Source: Desulfobaccales bacterium (GTDB lineage: Bacteria > Desulfobacterota > Desulfobaccia > Desulfobaccales > 0-14-0-80-60-11). From it: a DNA stretch of 64,000 bases. The notes beneath the pieces are model-generated. The model did no database searches. It saw only the letters and a list, made by a program, of their open reading frames with translations, and was not told the origin of the DNA. The DNA lies in the NCBI GenBank assembly GCA_041648175.1, contig JBAZPO010000015.1, positions 59,206 through 123,205 on the forward strand, in the 5' to 3' direction. This document shows positions 1-9,473 of this stretch, piece by piece. The position numbers and the translations under genes are program-made. Positions within the stretch are counted from its first letter, which is position 1, and each line of letters starts with the position of its first letter.

Positions 1-96
1 ACGTGACGACTCCAAACCCTGGGGAGCTTTTGAAGGCCCCGAAAGGGAATCCTAAAAAAACGGATTGGCTCCCGAATGACTCTTCCCGCCGGAACC

Positions 97-1875
97 TCAA
101 GAACTGGGAACTTCAACCTTTGATTTGTTATCTGCGCTCTCGGATTTGTTATTTTTTTCAGTAGGAATTTCATCCTCTGATTTGTTATCTTTTTCAGGTT
201 GTCCCTTCCTGAGCTCATTCAACACGTCTACGACTGAATTGTAAAGGTCAAAGCCAGCCCGGGTGTGAAGCCGGCTACCCTGAAGCACCTTCCGGAAATG
301 CCCTTTGGCGTTGCAAATGCCCAGGACAATGCCTCGACTTTTAAGGTCGCCGTGAAGCTCATCCAGCATCTCGACGGCGTTCACATCCATATCTACAATG
401 GCCTCGGCATTGACGAGGAAGAAGGTGACCTGGGGCCGGGCCGAATCGATCAGTTCCTGAACCCGGTGGGAGAAATGAGCGGCGTTAAAAAAGTAGAGCG
501 GCCCGCCAAACCGGTAGATCATGAGACCCGGCACAATCGGCGGCCGGGTGATGGTTTCATGGGGCCGGGCCAGCCGGTGCAGGACGAGAATGATGGCGAA
601 AACCACCGCCACCAAGATGCCGATCATGAGACCGGCGATCAGAACCGCGGCGGTGGTGGCAATGCTGAAGTAGGCCGAAGCCGGCCGCGTTCGCCACGCG
701 GTTATAACTTCTTTAAAGCTGAAAAGCCTGATTCCCGCTACGACAATGATCGCCGAGAGCGCCACGATCGGGAGATGCTTGAGGATATCGGTGAAATAGA
801 GCAAAAACAGGCCGAGCATGATGGCGGCGGAGAACCCCGCGAACTGGGTGCGCCCGCCGTATTGATCATTCACCACGGTGCGCGACTGACTGCCCCCGAT
901 CGCGAACCCTTGGCAAAAACCTGCCCCCACATTGGCCAGACCCAAAGCTATCAACTCCTGGTTGGGAGCTATCCGATACCGCCCTTTCATGGCAAAGGCC
1001 CGCACCGTGACCGCGCAGTCTATATAAGAGACGAGGGCCAGGCCCACGCTGAAGGGCAACAAATCCAGGATATCGGAGAACTTTATCTGTGGCAGCGTAG
1101 GATTCGGCAGTCCGGCGGGGACGGAACCGACGATCTTGATTCCCTGGTTTTCCAATCCCAACCACATTACCGCGACCGCGGCCAGACCCACCACGAGGAC
1201 TGCCTCAGGCAGCTTGGGAATAAAGCGAAACAGGAACAATCCCAGGAGGCAGGCTGCCCCCATATATAAGGTGAGTGGGTGATACGTGAAGATCTTGGTG
1301 CCCAATTCCCAAATCTGCAGGAAAAAACCTTCCTGTTTGAGTTCAATCCCGGAAATTTTTCCCACTTGACTTAAGATGATGATCAGGGCCATGCCGTTGA
1401 GAAATCCGATGACCACGGATTTAGGAATAAAGTCGGAAATGAACCCTATCCGGGCTATACCTCCGACCACCTGAATGACCCCTACCATGATGGCGAGCAT
1501 CATGGCCAGGGCCAGGTAGCGGGCCGGGTCTGCACCTGCGGCGAATGTTGCCAGGGAGGAGGCCACCAGGATTGCCACCGTGGCCTCACAGTCAATAATA
1601 AGTTGGCGAGAGGTGCCGAAGAGGCCATAAACCGCCATGGCCAGCAGGGAGCCATAAAGGCCGTTAATAGGCTTAAGCCCGGCCATTTGAGAGTAGGCCA
1701 GCGCCGCGGGGATGGTCACCATGAAAATGATCAGACCGGCTAGCAGGTCGTTCGGCAAATAGCGCAGTTTATAATTCCGCAGCAGATCAAGTCGCAGCAT
1801 GGCGGTGGCGCCGTCTGGCGTGGCGACCACCGTTTCGAACTTCTCAGTTCCCTCTCTGCTTTTTTTTCTTGGCAT
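97..1875 (-). CDS. SulP/SLC26 family anion transporter with C-terminal STAS domain
   Basis: Inner-membrane anion transporter of the SulP family; members move sulfate, bicarbonate or other anions, and the substrate cannot be read from the sequence. About 592 residues from the ATG at 1875; a GTG three codons upstream (1884) is also open. The SulP entry region is at residues ~35-60 (PAALAYSQMAG), the hydrophobic transport core runs to ~435, and a cytoplasmic STAS domain follows at ~445-555 (VDMDVNAVEML). The last ~30 residues repeat an NKSE-like unit three times and look disordered. The gene is divergent from the DUF475 gene across an AT-rich spacer. Family is sure, substrate unknown. Confidence 0.93.
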   Translation of the reverse strand: MPRKKSREGTEKFETVVATPDGATAMLRLDLLRNYKLRYLPNDLLAGLIIFMVTIPAALAYSQMAGLKPINGLYGSLLAMAVYGLFGTSRQLIIDCEATVAILVASSLATFAAGADPARYLALAMMLAIMVGVIQVVGGIARIGFISDFIPKSVVIGFLNGMALIIILSQVGKISGIELKQEGFFLQIWELGTKIFTYHPLTLYMGAACLLGLFLFRFIPKLPEAVLVVGLAAVAVMWLGLENQGIKIVGSVPAGLPNPTLPQIKFSDILDLLPFSVGLALVSYIDCAVTVRAFAMKGRYRIAPNQELIALGLANVGAGFCQGFAIGGSQSRTVVNDQYGGRTQFAGFSAAIMLGLFLLYFTDILKHLPIVALSAIIVVAGIRLFSFKEVITAWRTRPASAYFSIATTAAVLIAGLMIGILVAVVFAIILVLHRLARPHETITRPPIVPGLMIYRFGGPLYFFNAAHFSHRVQELIDSARPQVTFFLVNAEAIVDMDVNAVEMLDELHGDLKSRGIVLGICNAKGHFRKVLQGSRLHTRAGFDLYNSVVDVLNELRKGQPEKDNKSEDEIPTEKNNKSESADNKSKVEVPSS

Positions 1876-2166
1876 GCTCTCCACCCCTTGGCATTGCGGT
1901 CTTGACCTTATTTTATTAGCACTTTGCCGGGAAAAATCCAGCCTAACTTATTAATTTTTTAAAATTTTTTTTGTGCCTAATTGTAATGGGGAGGATAGCT
2001 GTGCTAGATGAGAGTGGCCAGCTACTTATGGAATTTTAAATATAAATCTGGGGCAGTTTACATAACGAATCTGATGATTAATTTTTAGAGGGACATCGCA
2101 GGCATCAAAGACCTGGCTTGGAATAGGCCACTGAACCGAAATTGACGGCACATCAGGTTGGTTATT
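1876..2166. other. AT-rich divergent intergenic spacer
   Basis: A 291-bp gap between two divergent transporter genes. It is clearly AT-rich, with homopolymer A/T runs around 1945-1972 and 2073-2090. It must hold promoters for both genes, but I see no convincing -35/-10 pair, terminator or repeat. No ORF of credible composition lies here. Confidence 0.4.
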
Positions 2167-3144
2167 ATGTGGGATGGAATTAATTTATTTTCAATGTTCC
2201 TTACTGTAGCAGGTTTATGCCTGTTCGAATCAGTAACCAGTATCGATAATGCGGTTATAAACGCCGATGTTCTTGTAACAATGTCTCAGAGAGGCAGGCG
2301 CTGGTTCCTTCTTTGGGGGCTTCTCTTTGCCGTCGTCGTGGTTCGAGGAGTTCTGCCCTGGTTAATCGTCTGGATGGCTACTCCAGCGCTCGGCCCCATT
2401 GGCGCTCTCACCGCCACCTTCAGCAATGATCCGAGAGTTATAAAGGCAATTAAAGATTCATCTCCAATATTGCTGGCCGGTGGGGGAACATTTTTGATTT
2501 TTCTTTTTTTTAATTGGCTGTTCATGGAGCCGAAAAAGTATGGCCTTAAGGGAGAACGTTTCATTCATGCGCAAGGGATCTGGTTCTATGCGGTAGTTTC
2601 AATAATTCTCACTCTCATTGTTTGGTTTGCGCTCAAAATTAATCCTTTCATGGCCTTTGGAGCAGTGGTGGGATCAAGCGCCTTTTTTATCACGCATGGT
2701 TTTAAGCAAAATGCACAACAGCGTGAAGAACAGTTAGTTTCCGGAAAAGGGAACTTAACGGATATAAGTAAAATTTTATATCTTGAAGTCATTGACGCCA
2801 CTTTTTCCATCGACGGTGTCCTGGGGGCCTTTGCTTTTACGCTTTCCGTGCCACTAATCCTGATCGGCAATGGTCTGGGCGCTTTAATCTTACGCCAACT
2901 GACGGTCGGAAATATTAAACGAATTAAAAAATACATTTACCTCAAAAACGGGGCCATGTACGCCATATTTTTCCTTGGAACCATCATGCTGTTAGACAGT
3001 TTCGGATTCCATATTCCCAGTTGGGTTTCGCCCATCATCACCTTCCTGGCAATTGGCTATTTCTTTATGCGATCCCGGAAGGTTTTGGTCGAATGCCCTA
3101 AGGCAAAAGAAAGGAAAAAGGGACCGGCCTCGGGCCAGACTTAA
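2167..3144 (+). CDS. DUF475/TerC-like integral membrane protein
   Basis: Multi-pass membrane protein of the TerC superfamily, DUF475 branch. Family members are linked to metal-ion export or tellurite resistance; the role here is unproven. About 325 residues. The two paired acidic membrane motifs typical of the family are present: ESVTSIDNAVINA near residues 20-33 and LEVIDATFSIDGVLGAF near ~205-220. About seven to nine hydrophobic segments are visible, and the C-terminus is basic (KERKKG). A TTG lies three codons upstream (2158), but the ATG at 2167 is better spaced from CAGG. It is followed after 34 bp by an MscS gene on the same strand, so the two may be cotranscribed. Confidence 0.85.
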   Translation: MWDGINLFSMFLTVAGLCLFESVTSIDNAVINADVLVTMSQRGRRWFLLWGLLFAVVVVRGVLPWLIVWMATPALGPIGALTATFSNDPRVIKAIKDSSPILLAGGGTFLIFLFFNWLFMEPKKYGLKGERFIHAQGIWFYAVVSIILTLIVWFALKINPFMAFGAVVGSSAFFITHGFKQNAQQREEQLVSGKGNLTDISKILYLEVIDATFSIDGVLGAFAFTLSVPLILIGNGLGALILRQLTVGNIKRIKKYIYLKNGAMYAIFFLGTIMLLDSFGFHIPSWVSPIITFLAIGYFFMRSRKVLVECPKAKERKKGPASGQT

Positions 3145-3178
3145 TCCCGCGGTTGGATAACCTGTGAGGTCATTGGTT

Positions 3179-4243
3179 ATGAATATGAATTTGAATGTGC
3201 TAGGCATTAACCTGAACTTGGACAAGGCGGTAGGCCAACTCGTTGACAAGCTAAGCGGCTGGGCCATCGCCACCATCAAGATGCTGCCTAACCTGGTGGT
3301 AGGCACCCTCCTTATAATAATTTTTTGGATCTTGAGCGCTTACGCGGCAAGATTAGCTAACCGGCTCATATTAAGGTTCACCGGTTACAGACACATTGCC
3401 AGACTTATGGCCAGGATGACCACCCTGGCCGTCATCACCCTGGGCGTAATCCTGGCCCTCGATGCCCTCAACCTGGATAAGGCCGTGGCTTCGATGCTGG
3501 CCGGCATCGGCATCCTGGGCGTGGCTCTCGGCTTCGCCGCCAAGGATCTCTTCGCCGATTTTATCGCGGGCATAGTCTTGCATTTCGAACATCCCTTCCG
3601 TCTGGGCGATCGGATCAAGAGCGGCGATATTTTGGGCTTCGTTGAGTCCGTGGAATTCCGCGCCACCATAATTCGCGGCAGACAGGGTGAGAGATTTACC
3701 GTCCCCAATAAGGACATATTGGGTAACGCGATCACCAATTACTACATTTCCGGGGACCGCCGGGTAGATTTATACATCGGCATCGATTACACGCCTGATC
3801 TCCAACAGGTTGAAGACCTGGCTCTGGAGGCGGTGAGAGCTTTGGACCCGCCGTTACGGAACCCCGACCGCCCGGTGGAATTTTTTTATGAAGAGGTGAA
3901 GGATACCACAGTCATTTTCAGGATTCGTTTCTGGATCAACGAACCCGATCAGCCGGTCTTTTTAAAGGCCAGAAGCGAGGCTATCAAGGCCATCAATGAG
4001 GCCTTTAAGGCCAAGGTAGTTATCAGGCCCTCCGCGGTTGTCACCCTGGATTTCGGGGTAACCGGAGGATCAACCTTGAGAGACCAACTCGAGGGCTTGA
4101 CAATTCCCCTCTCCTTGCCGGAAACAACGCAAGCACAGAATAATAAAAGCTCCAAGATGGAGGATAAACAAGACAAGATAGATGCAAATTCCAAAACCAG
4201 GGAAAAGAAAAGCGGCAAGGAACAAGACAGTCGGGAGGAATAG
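3179..4243 (+). CDS. MscS-family small-conductance mechanosensitive channel
   Basis: Inner-membrane channel that releases small solutes on hypo-osmotic shock. About 354 residues from the ATG at 3179, placed 8 nt after GAGGT; a GTG at 3164 is less likely. Three N-terminal membrane helices end in the pore-lining helix (GILGVALGFAAKDLFADFIAGI region, ~115-140). The MscS beta domain follows (PFRLGDRIKSGDILGFVE ... PNKDILGNAITNY), then the alpha/beta C-terminal domain to ~305. The last ~40 residues are a Lys/Ser/Gln-rich tail (KSSKMEDKQDK...) beyond the usual family end. The preceding DUF475 and following permease genes lie close by on the same strand. Confidence 0.92.
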   Translation: MNMNLNVLGINLNLDKAVGQLVDKLSGWAIATIKMLPNLVVGTLLIIIFWILSAYAARLANRLILRFTGYRHIARLMARMTTLAVITLGVILALDALNLDKAVASMLAGIGILGVALGFAAKDLFADFIAGIVLHFEHPFRLGDRIKSGDILGFVESVEFRATIIRGRQGERFTVPNKDILGNAITNYYISGDRRVDLYIGIDYTPDLQQVEDLALEAVRALDPPLRNPDRPVEFFYEEVKDTTVIFRIRFWINEPDQPVFLKARSEAIKAINEAFKAKVVIRPSAVVTLDFGVTGGSTLRDQLEGLTIPLSLPETTQAQNNKSSKMEDKQDKIDANSKTREKKSGKEQDSREE

Positions 4244-4304
4244 TTCAGTAATGTCAGACAAAATCACGTTCTCTGCAATTTAATTCCGGCAAAGAGAGCC
4301 AGAA

Positions 4305-6245
4305 ATGAAAACCATCGTCCTCATAGCGCTCAATGTGTCTTTATTGGGCTTTTTTATTTTTCTGCTCACCCGGCGGCACCTGCTTACCTATCATCATGAC
4401 CGGCGCTTGTGGCTGACCTGGCTTTCCGTAGGTGTCATCACCTTAATGGATGAATGCACCTCGCCGTTTTTTGGGATTGCCGAGGCTTACCGCTTTATCG
4501 GCATCGGGGCCGTGGTTTTTCTCGTTTTAACCAATCTGTTGATGCGCTTCATGTCTTTCCGCTACGCGGAAATTGCCGAAATCCTGGAACATCACAAGAT
4601 CATCGGGGGCGGGGTTTATTCCTTTTCTTATTTTGTCCTGGGACCGACGGTCTCTTTTATTGCCGTGGCCTCCATCCTGGTGGATTACATCCTTACCGCC
4701 TGCATCTCTTCAGTGAGCGCCGTGGGCAACCTCATCCCCTTCACGTCATTCGCACAATCGTCTGGCGAATTCCAGCTTTTCGTGGCCCTGGGGATTATCT
4801 GGTTAATTGCCGGGCTGAACATTGCCGGTGTCAAAGCCAATGCCCGGTTTACCTTTGGGATCTTCCTCTTAACCGCTTTAGTCATGTTGAACCTGGTGGC
4901 TTCCGGCCTGGTTGACTTCGGGCGGTTAGGAGCTTGGCCGCGGCTTCAGGCGGCGTTTGCCAGCGCCGCCGGCAGCCTGGAAAAAGGCTCCTGGTTGACC
5001 CATTACGGCACTTTCGTTACCCACATCGCCTTCTGTATCCTGGCGTTTTCCGGCATCGAATCGGTGATCCAGACGGCCGGCCTGGTCAGAAGTTGGCGGG
5101 ACATTCTTAAAGCCTACTGGTTTCTGGCCCTGACCGTGGGGTTGATGACGCCGCTCCTCAGCGCCCTGGCCTTGACGGCGCCCTTTGATATCAGCAAACA
5201 TGAACTTGATCTGCTATCTCATTATGCCACCATAGTTAATGGTGTCCCCTTCGGCATCCTGGTGGCCGTGATAGCCGCCTTTGCCCTGGCCATGGCAGTC
5301 AATACCGCATTTGTGGCCTCCAGCGAACTCTTGGAACGGGTAGCGCAGCGTTATAGGCTCAAATGGCTTATCGTTACCAACCGCCGGCATTCGCTCTATA
5401 GAATTCATCTCCTGAATGCCGCCTCTTTCACGGCCATCGTGGTTATCGCCGGGGGCAAGCAGGCTCTGCTGGCGGAGATGTTCGCCGTAGGCCTGGTGGC
5501 CAGTTTCTGCATCAACATGGGTTGCCTCGTTCTCTACCGTTACCGCAAGGGAACTACCGAGATCGAGTATTACACCAGCCGTCTCGGCACCCTCATCTTG
5601 TGGATCATCCTGATCAGTTGTTTTGGCTTCCTGGCGGTGGTGAAGATTCATGGCACCGTCTTATGGGCCATAATTAGTGCTATTGTGCTGACCATCGGTC
5701 TGTTGGTGTCCCGGCGGCATGCTCCGGAGATCAAGGAGGAATTCAAAGGTGATATCACGGCGGATATGATCGGCTATCTGATTGAATCCAGAGAGCGGTC
5801 GGTGCACCTGTTTTTCCGCCGCGGGAGAGAGCCGAAACACGGGATGGATGAAAGGGCCCCCGGTCTGGCAAGTCTGGAGCCCGGAATTAGCGAATGGAAT
5901 AGCGTTTATATAACTTTTTATTCTCCCCGGGCCGGTGCGCCTCCCAAGGCCCACTCCAATCATTTCCGATTTTCACTCTCCAAACACACCTTCTTTCATG
6001 AGATGGTTTACTTATTGCGGCTGATGGAAACCGAATTTCCTGACCGTCATGTGGTGGTGCACATAGGCTGGCCCCTGTCTTCCTGGTTTGACCGCCTCTC
6101 CATGGGGGTGATGTATTTGAAGTTTCTGCGCCTGCCCTGGATGTTCCCCAGTTTCGGGTTTATTATGCGTTATACCACGAGAGTATCTCTGCCCTTGGCG
6201 AGGCGTAACCAAGAAAACCCAGCAGAACAAAAGGGCCAGCCATAA
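4305..6245 (+). CDS. APC-superfamily amino acid/polyamine-type permease
   Basis: Multi-pass inner-membrane permease of the APC superfamily; the substrate is not inferable. 646 residues, longer than the usual 430-500. About 12 hydrophobic segments fill residues 1-475. The family's unwound first-helix region and following Gly-rich loop are seen as DECTSPFFGIAEAYRFIG and HHKIIGGGVYSFSYF. Residues ~475-646 form a soluble C-terminal extension with no motif I recognise, possibly a cytoplasmic regulatory domain. The gene lies 61 bp after the MscS gene on the same strand. No strong terminator is visible after the stop. Confidence 0.82.
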   Translation: MKTIVLIALNVSLLGFFIFLLTRRHLLTYHHDRRLWLTWLSVGVITLMDECTSPFFGIAEAYRFIGIGAVVFLVLTNLLMRFMSFRYAEIAEILEHHKIIGGGVYSFSYFVLGPTVSFIAVASILVDYILTACISSVSAVGNLIPFTSFAQSSGEFQLFVALGIIWLIAGLNIAGVKANARFTFGIFLLTALVMLNLVASGLVDFGRLGAWPRLQAAFASAAGSLEKGSWLTHYGTFVTHIAFCILAFSGIESVIQTAGLVRSWRDILKAYWFLALTVGLMTPLLSALALTAPFDISKHELDLLSHYATIVNGVPFGILVAVIAAFALAMAVNTAFVASSELLERVAQRYRLKWLIVTNRRHSLYRIHLLNAASFTAIVVIAGGKQALLAEMFAVGLVASFCINMGCLVLYRYRKGTTEIEYYTSRLGTLILWIILISCFGFLAVVKIHGTVLWAIISAIVLTIGLLVSRRHAPEIKEEFKGDITADMIGYLIESRERSVHLFFRRGREPKHGMDERAPGLASLEPGISEWNSVYITFYSPRAGAPPKAHSNHFRFSLSKHTFFHEMVYLLRLMETEFPDRHVVVHIGWPLSSWFDRLSMGVMYLKFLRLPWMFPSFGFIMRYTTRVSLPLARRNQENPAEQKGQP

Positions 6246-6316
6246 ACATCCTCGGCCCCGACTCACTCCGGCCCGCGCTAAGCCTAACGGCGAGGTCAGT
6301 CGAAGCAGCTTAACCG

Positions 6317-6793
6317 CTAATCCCAGGCCGGGGAGATGCTCAGGCCTTCGTTCCCCAGTTTAAGGGCCGCCCCCATCCGCTCCGACTTCAGATTAAGCAC
6401 CACCCCGGTGGAATTCTTCAACACCAACCCGCCAGATCCTTTAATCACCGTAGCACCGGCCTCGACGCCATAATATGTGCCCGGGAAGTCGTCAAGTTTT
6501 TGTAAATTGTAGACATCCCCTTTGGCATTTATCGAGGTAACGCCTACGCCGATCAGATTCAAACCCTTGACTTTAAATTTGTAACCCTTCCCCTTAAAGT
6601 TAAGCGTGCCGTCGCCCCAGCTTACCCCGAGGCCTGCTGCGACCTGCGTGACTTTGATGGTTACTGCGCCGGCAGGATTGCCTTTTTTCTCTTCTGCCCC
6701 TTCGGCCTTTTTCTCCTGGGCTCCTGCCGAGATTACCGCCAAAGATAAGAGCAACGCCGTGATCAGACTGAATAAAATTCTTTTGGTGAACAT
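6317..6793 (-). CDS. Exported protein, paralogue of the 7960-8469 gene
   Basis: A 158-residue protein with a classic Sec signal peptide (basic MFTKR, hydrophobic stretch, cleavage near AGA-QEKK at ~26). After a short charged linker, the mature part is Gly/Val/Lys-rich and beta-like: WGDGTLNFKGKGYKFKVKGL, then GDVYNLQKLDDFPGTYYG, then a Gly-rich GATVIKGSGGLVLKN. The same three blocks recur in order in the protein at 7960-8469. The C-terminal half loosely resembles DUF1134-type periplasmic proteins, but I would not assign it. Function unknown; likely periplasmic. An SD-like GGAGAAT precedes the ATG. Confidence 0.75.
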   Translation of the reverse strand: MFTKRILFSLITALLLSLAVISAGAQEKKAEGAEEKKGNPAGAVTIKVTQVAAGLGVSWGDGTLNFKGKGYKFKVKGLNLIGVGVTSINAKGDVYNLQKLDDFPGTYYGVEAGATVIKGSGGLVLKNSTGVVLNLKSERMGAALKLGNEGLSISPAWD

Positions 6794-6950
6794 TTTCGTT
6801 TATTCTCCTCTGCTAAGTGATGGGCATTGCTTGATGCCACCAACGACAATGGGCTCCAGGCCTAATAAGATCGCCAGGAGCCCTGCGTCTGTTGCAAGGT
6901 TAAGACATATAAAGCGAGCCTGACCTTTTATAGGATTGCCCGATTCTGCT

Positions 6951-7295
6951 TCAGTCGTGTTCGCGTTCGTGGCCACGGCGTTCGAAGCTTTTCCATCCAC
7001 GCCCTCGATATTTGTAGGATTTTCGCCCGCGGTGCTCCCAATCTTCGTACACTCCTTCCCTGCCTATCTGGGGGGCGACATAATAAAGGAACTGCGAAAG
7101 TGGGTCCGTATATGGCGCGGAATAATAATTGTAATAATTATAGGGCGATGGGTAATAATAGGGGTTGTTATAGGGCGGCGGCGGATACGGCGGCGGTTGT
7201 CCGCAGGCCGGATCGGTTCCGAAGCCGTGGTAGCCTTGACCGCCCCCAGCCAGCAGCATTAAGGTCAACCCCAAGGTTATCCACACTCTCTTCAT
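6951..7295 (-). CDS. Small secreted Tyr/Pro-rich protein
   Basis: A 114-residue protein with an N-terminal hydrophobic signal (WITLGLTLMLLAGG), then a low-complexity Pro/Tyr/Asn segment (PPYPPPPYNNPYYYPSPYN) at ~35-60 and a basic C-terminus rich in Arg, Gly and His (RGRKSYKYRGRGW). A strong AAGGAGG sits upstream of the ATG, which supports real translation. Tyr/Pro-rich exported proteins of this sort are common in Desulfobacterota and usually unannotated. No enzyme motif is visible. It lies among other small exported-protein genes on the same strand. Confidence 0.65.
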   Translation of the reverse strand: MKRVWITLGLTLMLLAGGGQGYHGFGTDPACGQPPPYPPPPYNNPYYYPSPYNYYNYYSAPYTDPLSQFLYYVAPQIGREGVYEDWEHRGRKSYKYRGRGWKSFERRGHEREHD

Positions 7296-7431
7296 AAGGA
7301 ACCTCCTTGATAATTACCAGGACGTTACAACCAGCCTTCTCACTGCGATAAGCCAGAACCGCAGGAGATTCACGGCCATCGGTAGGACCAGGGAATTCCC
7401 GTTTCTCCGCACGATGGCCGATTCGCCCTCA

Positions 7432-7914
7432 TTATTTTTTCTTCTTCTTTTTACCGGCTTCTTCCTTCATACACTTTTCCATCATTTCCTGGCGCCAGCT
7501 GGTCATGGCCAGCAGGTACTTGCCCTGTTCCACCGGACTCAGCAGGGCCAGTTCCGCATCCCGCTGATCCTTGAAGGAAGTAAAGAGCTTATCCTGACCG
7601 GCCGTGGTCGCGGAGACCAGATCCTTGATCTTCGCCTCATCCGGTTTGTCTGTCGCCAAGACAGTCTTCAATTCCCCTTGGGATTTCTTCAGGTCGGCGA
7701 TAATCTTCTGGCGCTCAGCCGCATATTTATCGTCCACCTCCATAAAAGCCTTTTCTTTGTCAGGGGCAAGCTTCATTTTTTTGAGGATTTGGGCTTTGAG
7801 TGCCTTGAGCTGTCCCTCCATCTTCTCTTGGGCCTGGCCAAAGGTGGGAACCAGCAGTATCACAGCCAAGATGGCGCAGAGCGCGCCGAGCTTGAAGTTG
7901 AACTTACCTTTCAT
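7432..7914 (-). CDS. Spy/CpxP-like periplasmic protein
   Basis: A 160-residue exported protein: signal peptide to about residue 28 (LVPTFGQAQ), then an all-alpha, Lys/Glu-rich mature part. Its pattern is that of Spy/CpxP/zinc-resistance-type periplasmic chaperones, with an LTxxQ-like segment as LSPVEQGKYLL near ~130 and long amphipathic helices before it. The end is a run of six lysines. These families buffer envelope stress or metals; that role is inferred. An AGGGAGGAC-type ribosome site precedes the ATG at 7914. Confidence 0.7.
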   Translation of the reverse strand: MKGKFNFKLGALCAILAVILLVPTFGQAQEKMEGQLKALKAQILKKMKLAPDKEKAFMEVDDKYAAERQKIIADLKKSQGELKTVLATDKPDEAKIKDLVSATTAGQDKLFTSFKDQRDAELALLSPVEQGKYLLAMTSWRQEMMEKCMKEEAGKKKKKK

Positions 7915-7959
7915 GCTGTCCTCCCTTTAATAAACGGTTAAAGGCCACTTAGAACCTGG

Positions 7960-8469
7960 CTAGAGAGCCCGTTCCATTTCGATGGTAAAGCCTTCCGGCC
8001 CGATATTCACACTCAAGCCTTTCTGCTCGGCCACCAGGCGCAGGCGAACGCCTTGATGGTTTTGCACGATCAAGCCTTCCTTGCCTTTGATTACCGCCGC
8101 GCCTGCCTTAACCGCGGCATAGGGCCCCGGGAATTGTCCGACATCGAATAAATTATAGACATCTCCCTTGACGGTAGCCTTCTTAATCCCAACCCCAAAA
8201 ATCTGCAAGCCCTTAACTTTAAAGGTGTATTGCTTGCCTTTGTAGGTAAGTGCGCCCTTGCCCCACTCATACCCAACCCCAGCCGCGACCGTGGTCAGAG
8301 TCATTTCCACCTGACCCATGGGGAAGGGTTTGGCATAAGGAACTTTTTCTTCGCCCGGTGGGGGTGCTTTCTGGCCGACTTCGGGTGCTTGTGCCTGGAC
8401 GTTCATTGAGAAGATCGCCACCAGGAATAGGGCCACTAATCCGAGAATGGAAAATCTTGACCGGTTCAT
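7960..8469 (-). CDS. Exported protein, paralogue of the 6317-6793 gene
   Basis: I place the start at the ATG at 8469, after GGGAGGAAGGC; an upstream in-frame ATG at 8541 would put 24 residues before an otherwise normal signal peptide. The result is ~169 residues: Sec signal (LGLVALFLVAIFSMNVQAQA), a Pro-rich linker, then the blocks shared with the 6317 gene: WGKGALTYKGKQYTFKVKGL, GDVYNLFDVGQFPGPYAAV, GAAVIKGKEGLIVQN. The two paralogues bracket the Tyr/Pro-rich and Spy-like genes on the same strand. Function unknown; probably periplasmic. Confidence 0.75.
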   Translation of the reverse strand: MNRSRFSILGLVALFLVAIFSMNVQAQAPEVGQKAPPPGEEKVPYAKPFPMGQVEMTLTTVAAGVGYEWGKGALTYKGKQYTFKVKGLQIFGVGIKKATVKGDVYNLFDVGQFPGPYAAVKAGAAVIKGKEGLIVQNHQGVRLRLVAEQKGLSVNIGPEGFTIEMERAL

Positions 8470-8829
8470 TTTTGCCTTCCTCCCGTCAGGGGACGGACAG
8501 AGTCCTGTCCCGAGATAGTTTTTTTGTAAAATATAATTCAAAAAATTAGAGCTGAATTTCCTGATGTCAAGAGAGCGAATTTTGGGAAGGCAAGGCAGAG
8601 CTCTGAAAACTCACCTTGCTTGCCCTGAAATAATAGCTTCCGGAGAATCATCATTCCTTGACTGAATTCTTTCTGGGGGGGTTATTGACAAGGAAATTTT
8701 GAACCTTAATTTTAAATTACATAAATTGATTTTTTCTAATTTATCCGTTTTTTAGAGATAACTATTGCACCATCGTAAGGCCTATCAAGGGCAGGAAACA
8801 ACGAGCAAAATTTTCGAGGAGACCATGAG
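8470..8829. promoter_or_regulatory. Divergent intergenic region with a candidate mlaC promoter
   Basis: A 360-bp gap between the exported-protein gene (minus) and mlaC (plus). The right half is strongly AT-rich. A perfect -35 TTGACA lies at 8685-8690, followed 16-17 bp later by a weak -10 (TAATTT, 8707-8712) toward mlaC. The 120 bp between 8713 and mlaC would be a long leader. No ORF or repeat is seen. The promoter call is tentative because the -10 is poor. Confidence 0.35.
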
Positions 8830-9411
8830 ATGAGAAAACTGCTGTGTGGGGTAGTCCTGACCTGCTTCTGGCTGGGAGTAAATCCCGCCCTGGCTCAAGG
8901 CCCGACTGAATATATCCGGGGCATCCTGGATAGAGTAATGACTATCCAAAACAATGATTCTTTAAGCCGGGCAGCACGCAGTCAGGCAATCCATCAAATT
9001 GTTAGTAGCTCTTTTGATTTCAACGCGATGGCCAAAGACGTGTTGGGTGGCACCTTTGACCAGTTGAGTTCCAGCCAACGCAGTGAATTCATCGATACTT
9101 TCCGATACCTCTTTCAGGATTCTTACACCAGGATGGTGCTTAATTTCTTAAAGCAGGAAAATATTGAATACGGGAAGGCCACCCAGGGCGGAGGAAAGGC
9201 CAAGGTTGACACCGTTATCAAACGGCCTAATGAAAACATCCCGGTCACTTACCTGATGCATTCCGCCGGCGGCTGGAAGCTTTATGATGTCGTTGTGGAC
9301 GGCGTAAGTATCCTTTCGACTTATAGGAGCCAATTCGCCAATGTCATCAAAACCAAGTCTTTCAATTATCTTATCGATAAGATGAAGCAGCAACGTCGAG
9401 GGGTTGAGTAG
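8830..9411 (+). CDS. mlaC: MlaC-type periplasmic phospholipid-binding protein
   Basis: Periplasmic lipid shuttle of the Mla (Ttg2) retrograde phospholipid pathway, which carries lipid between the outer-membrane site and the MlaFED complex. 193 residues with a signal peptide cut after NPALAQG, then the all-family layout: helical N-half (FDFNAMAKDVLGG ... FRYLFQDSY), then the beta part with YLMHSAGGWKLYDVVVDGVSILSTYRSQF, the hallmark of the family. GAGGAG precedes the ATG by 8 nt. It lies apart from mlaEFD (10.4-13.4 kb), on the opposite strand with small genes between, instead of inside one operon. Confidence 0.92.
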   Translation: MRKLLCGVVLTCFWLGVNPALAQGPTEYIRGILDRVMTIQNNDSLSRAARSQAIHQIVSSSFDFNAMAKDVLGGTFDQLSSSQRSEFIDTFRYLFQDSYTRMVLNFLKQENIEYGKATQGGGKAKVDTVIKRPNENIPVTYLMHSAGGWKLYDVVVDGVSILSTYRSQFANVIKTKSFNYLIDKMKQQRRGVE

Positions 9412-9473
9412 ACCTAAAAGGCTGTATAAGCCGATACTCGCTTATTCATAAATACGATCTTTAGGAGGATTCT

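Noticed and set aside
265..1269. 334-codon plus-strand ORF opposite the SulP gene
   Set aside because: It is the antisense of a clear SulP gene; composition is Gly/His/Asp/Arg-rich as expected of a shadow frame.
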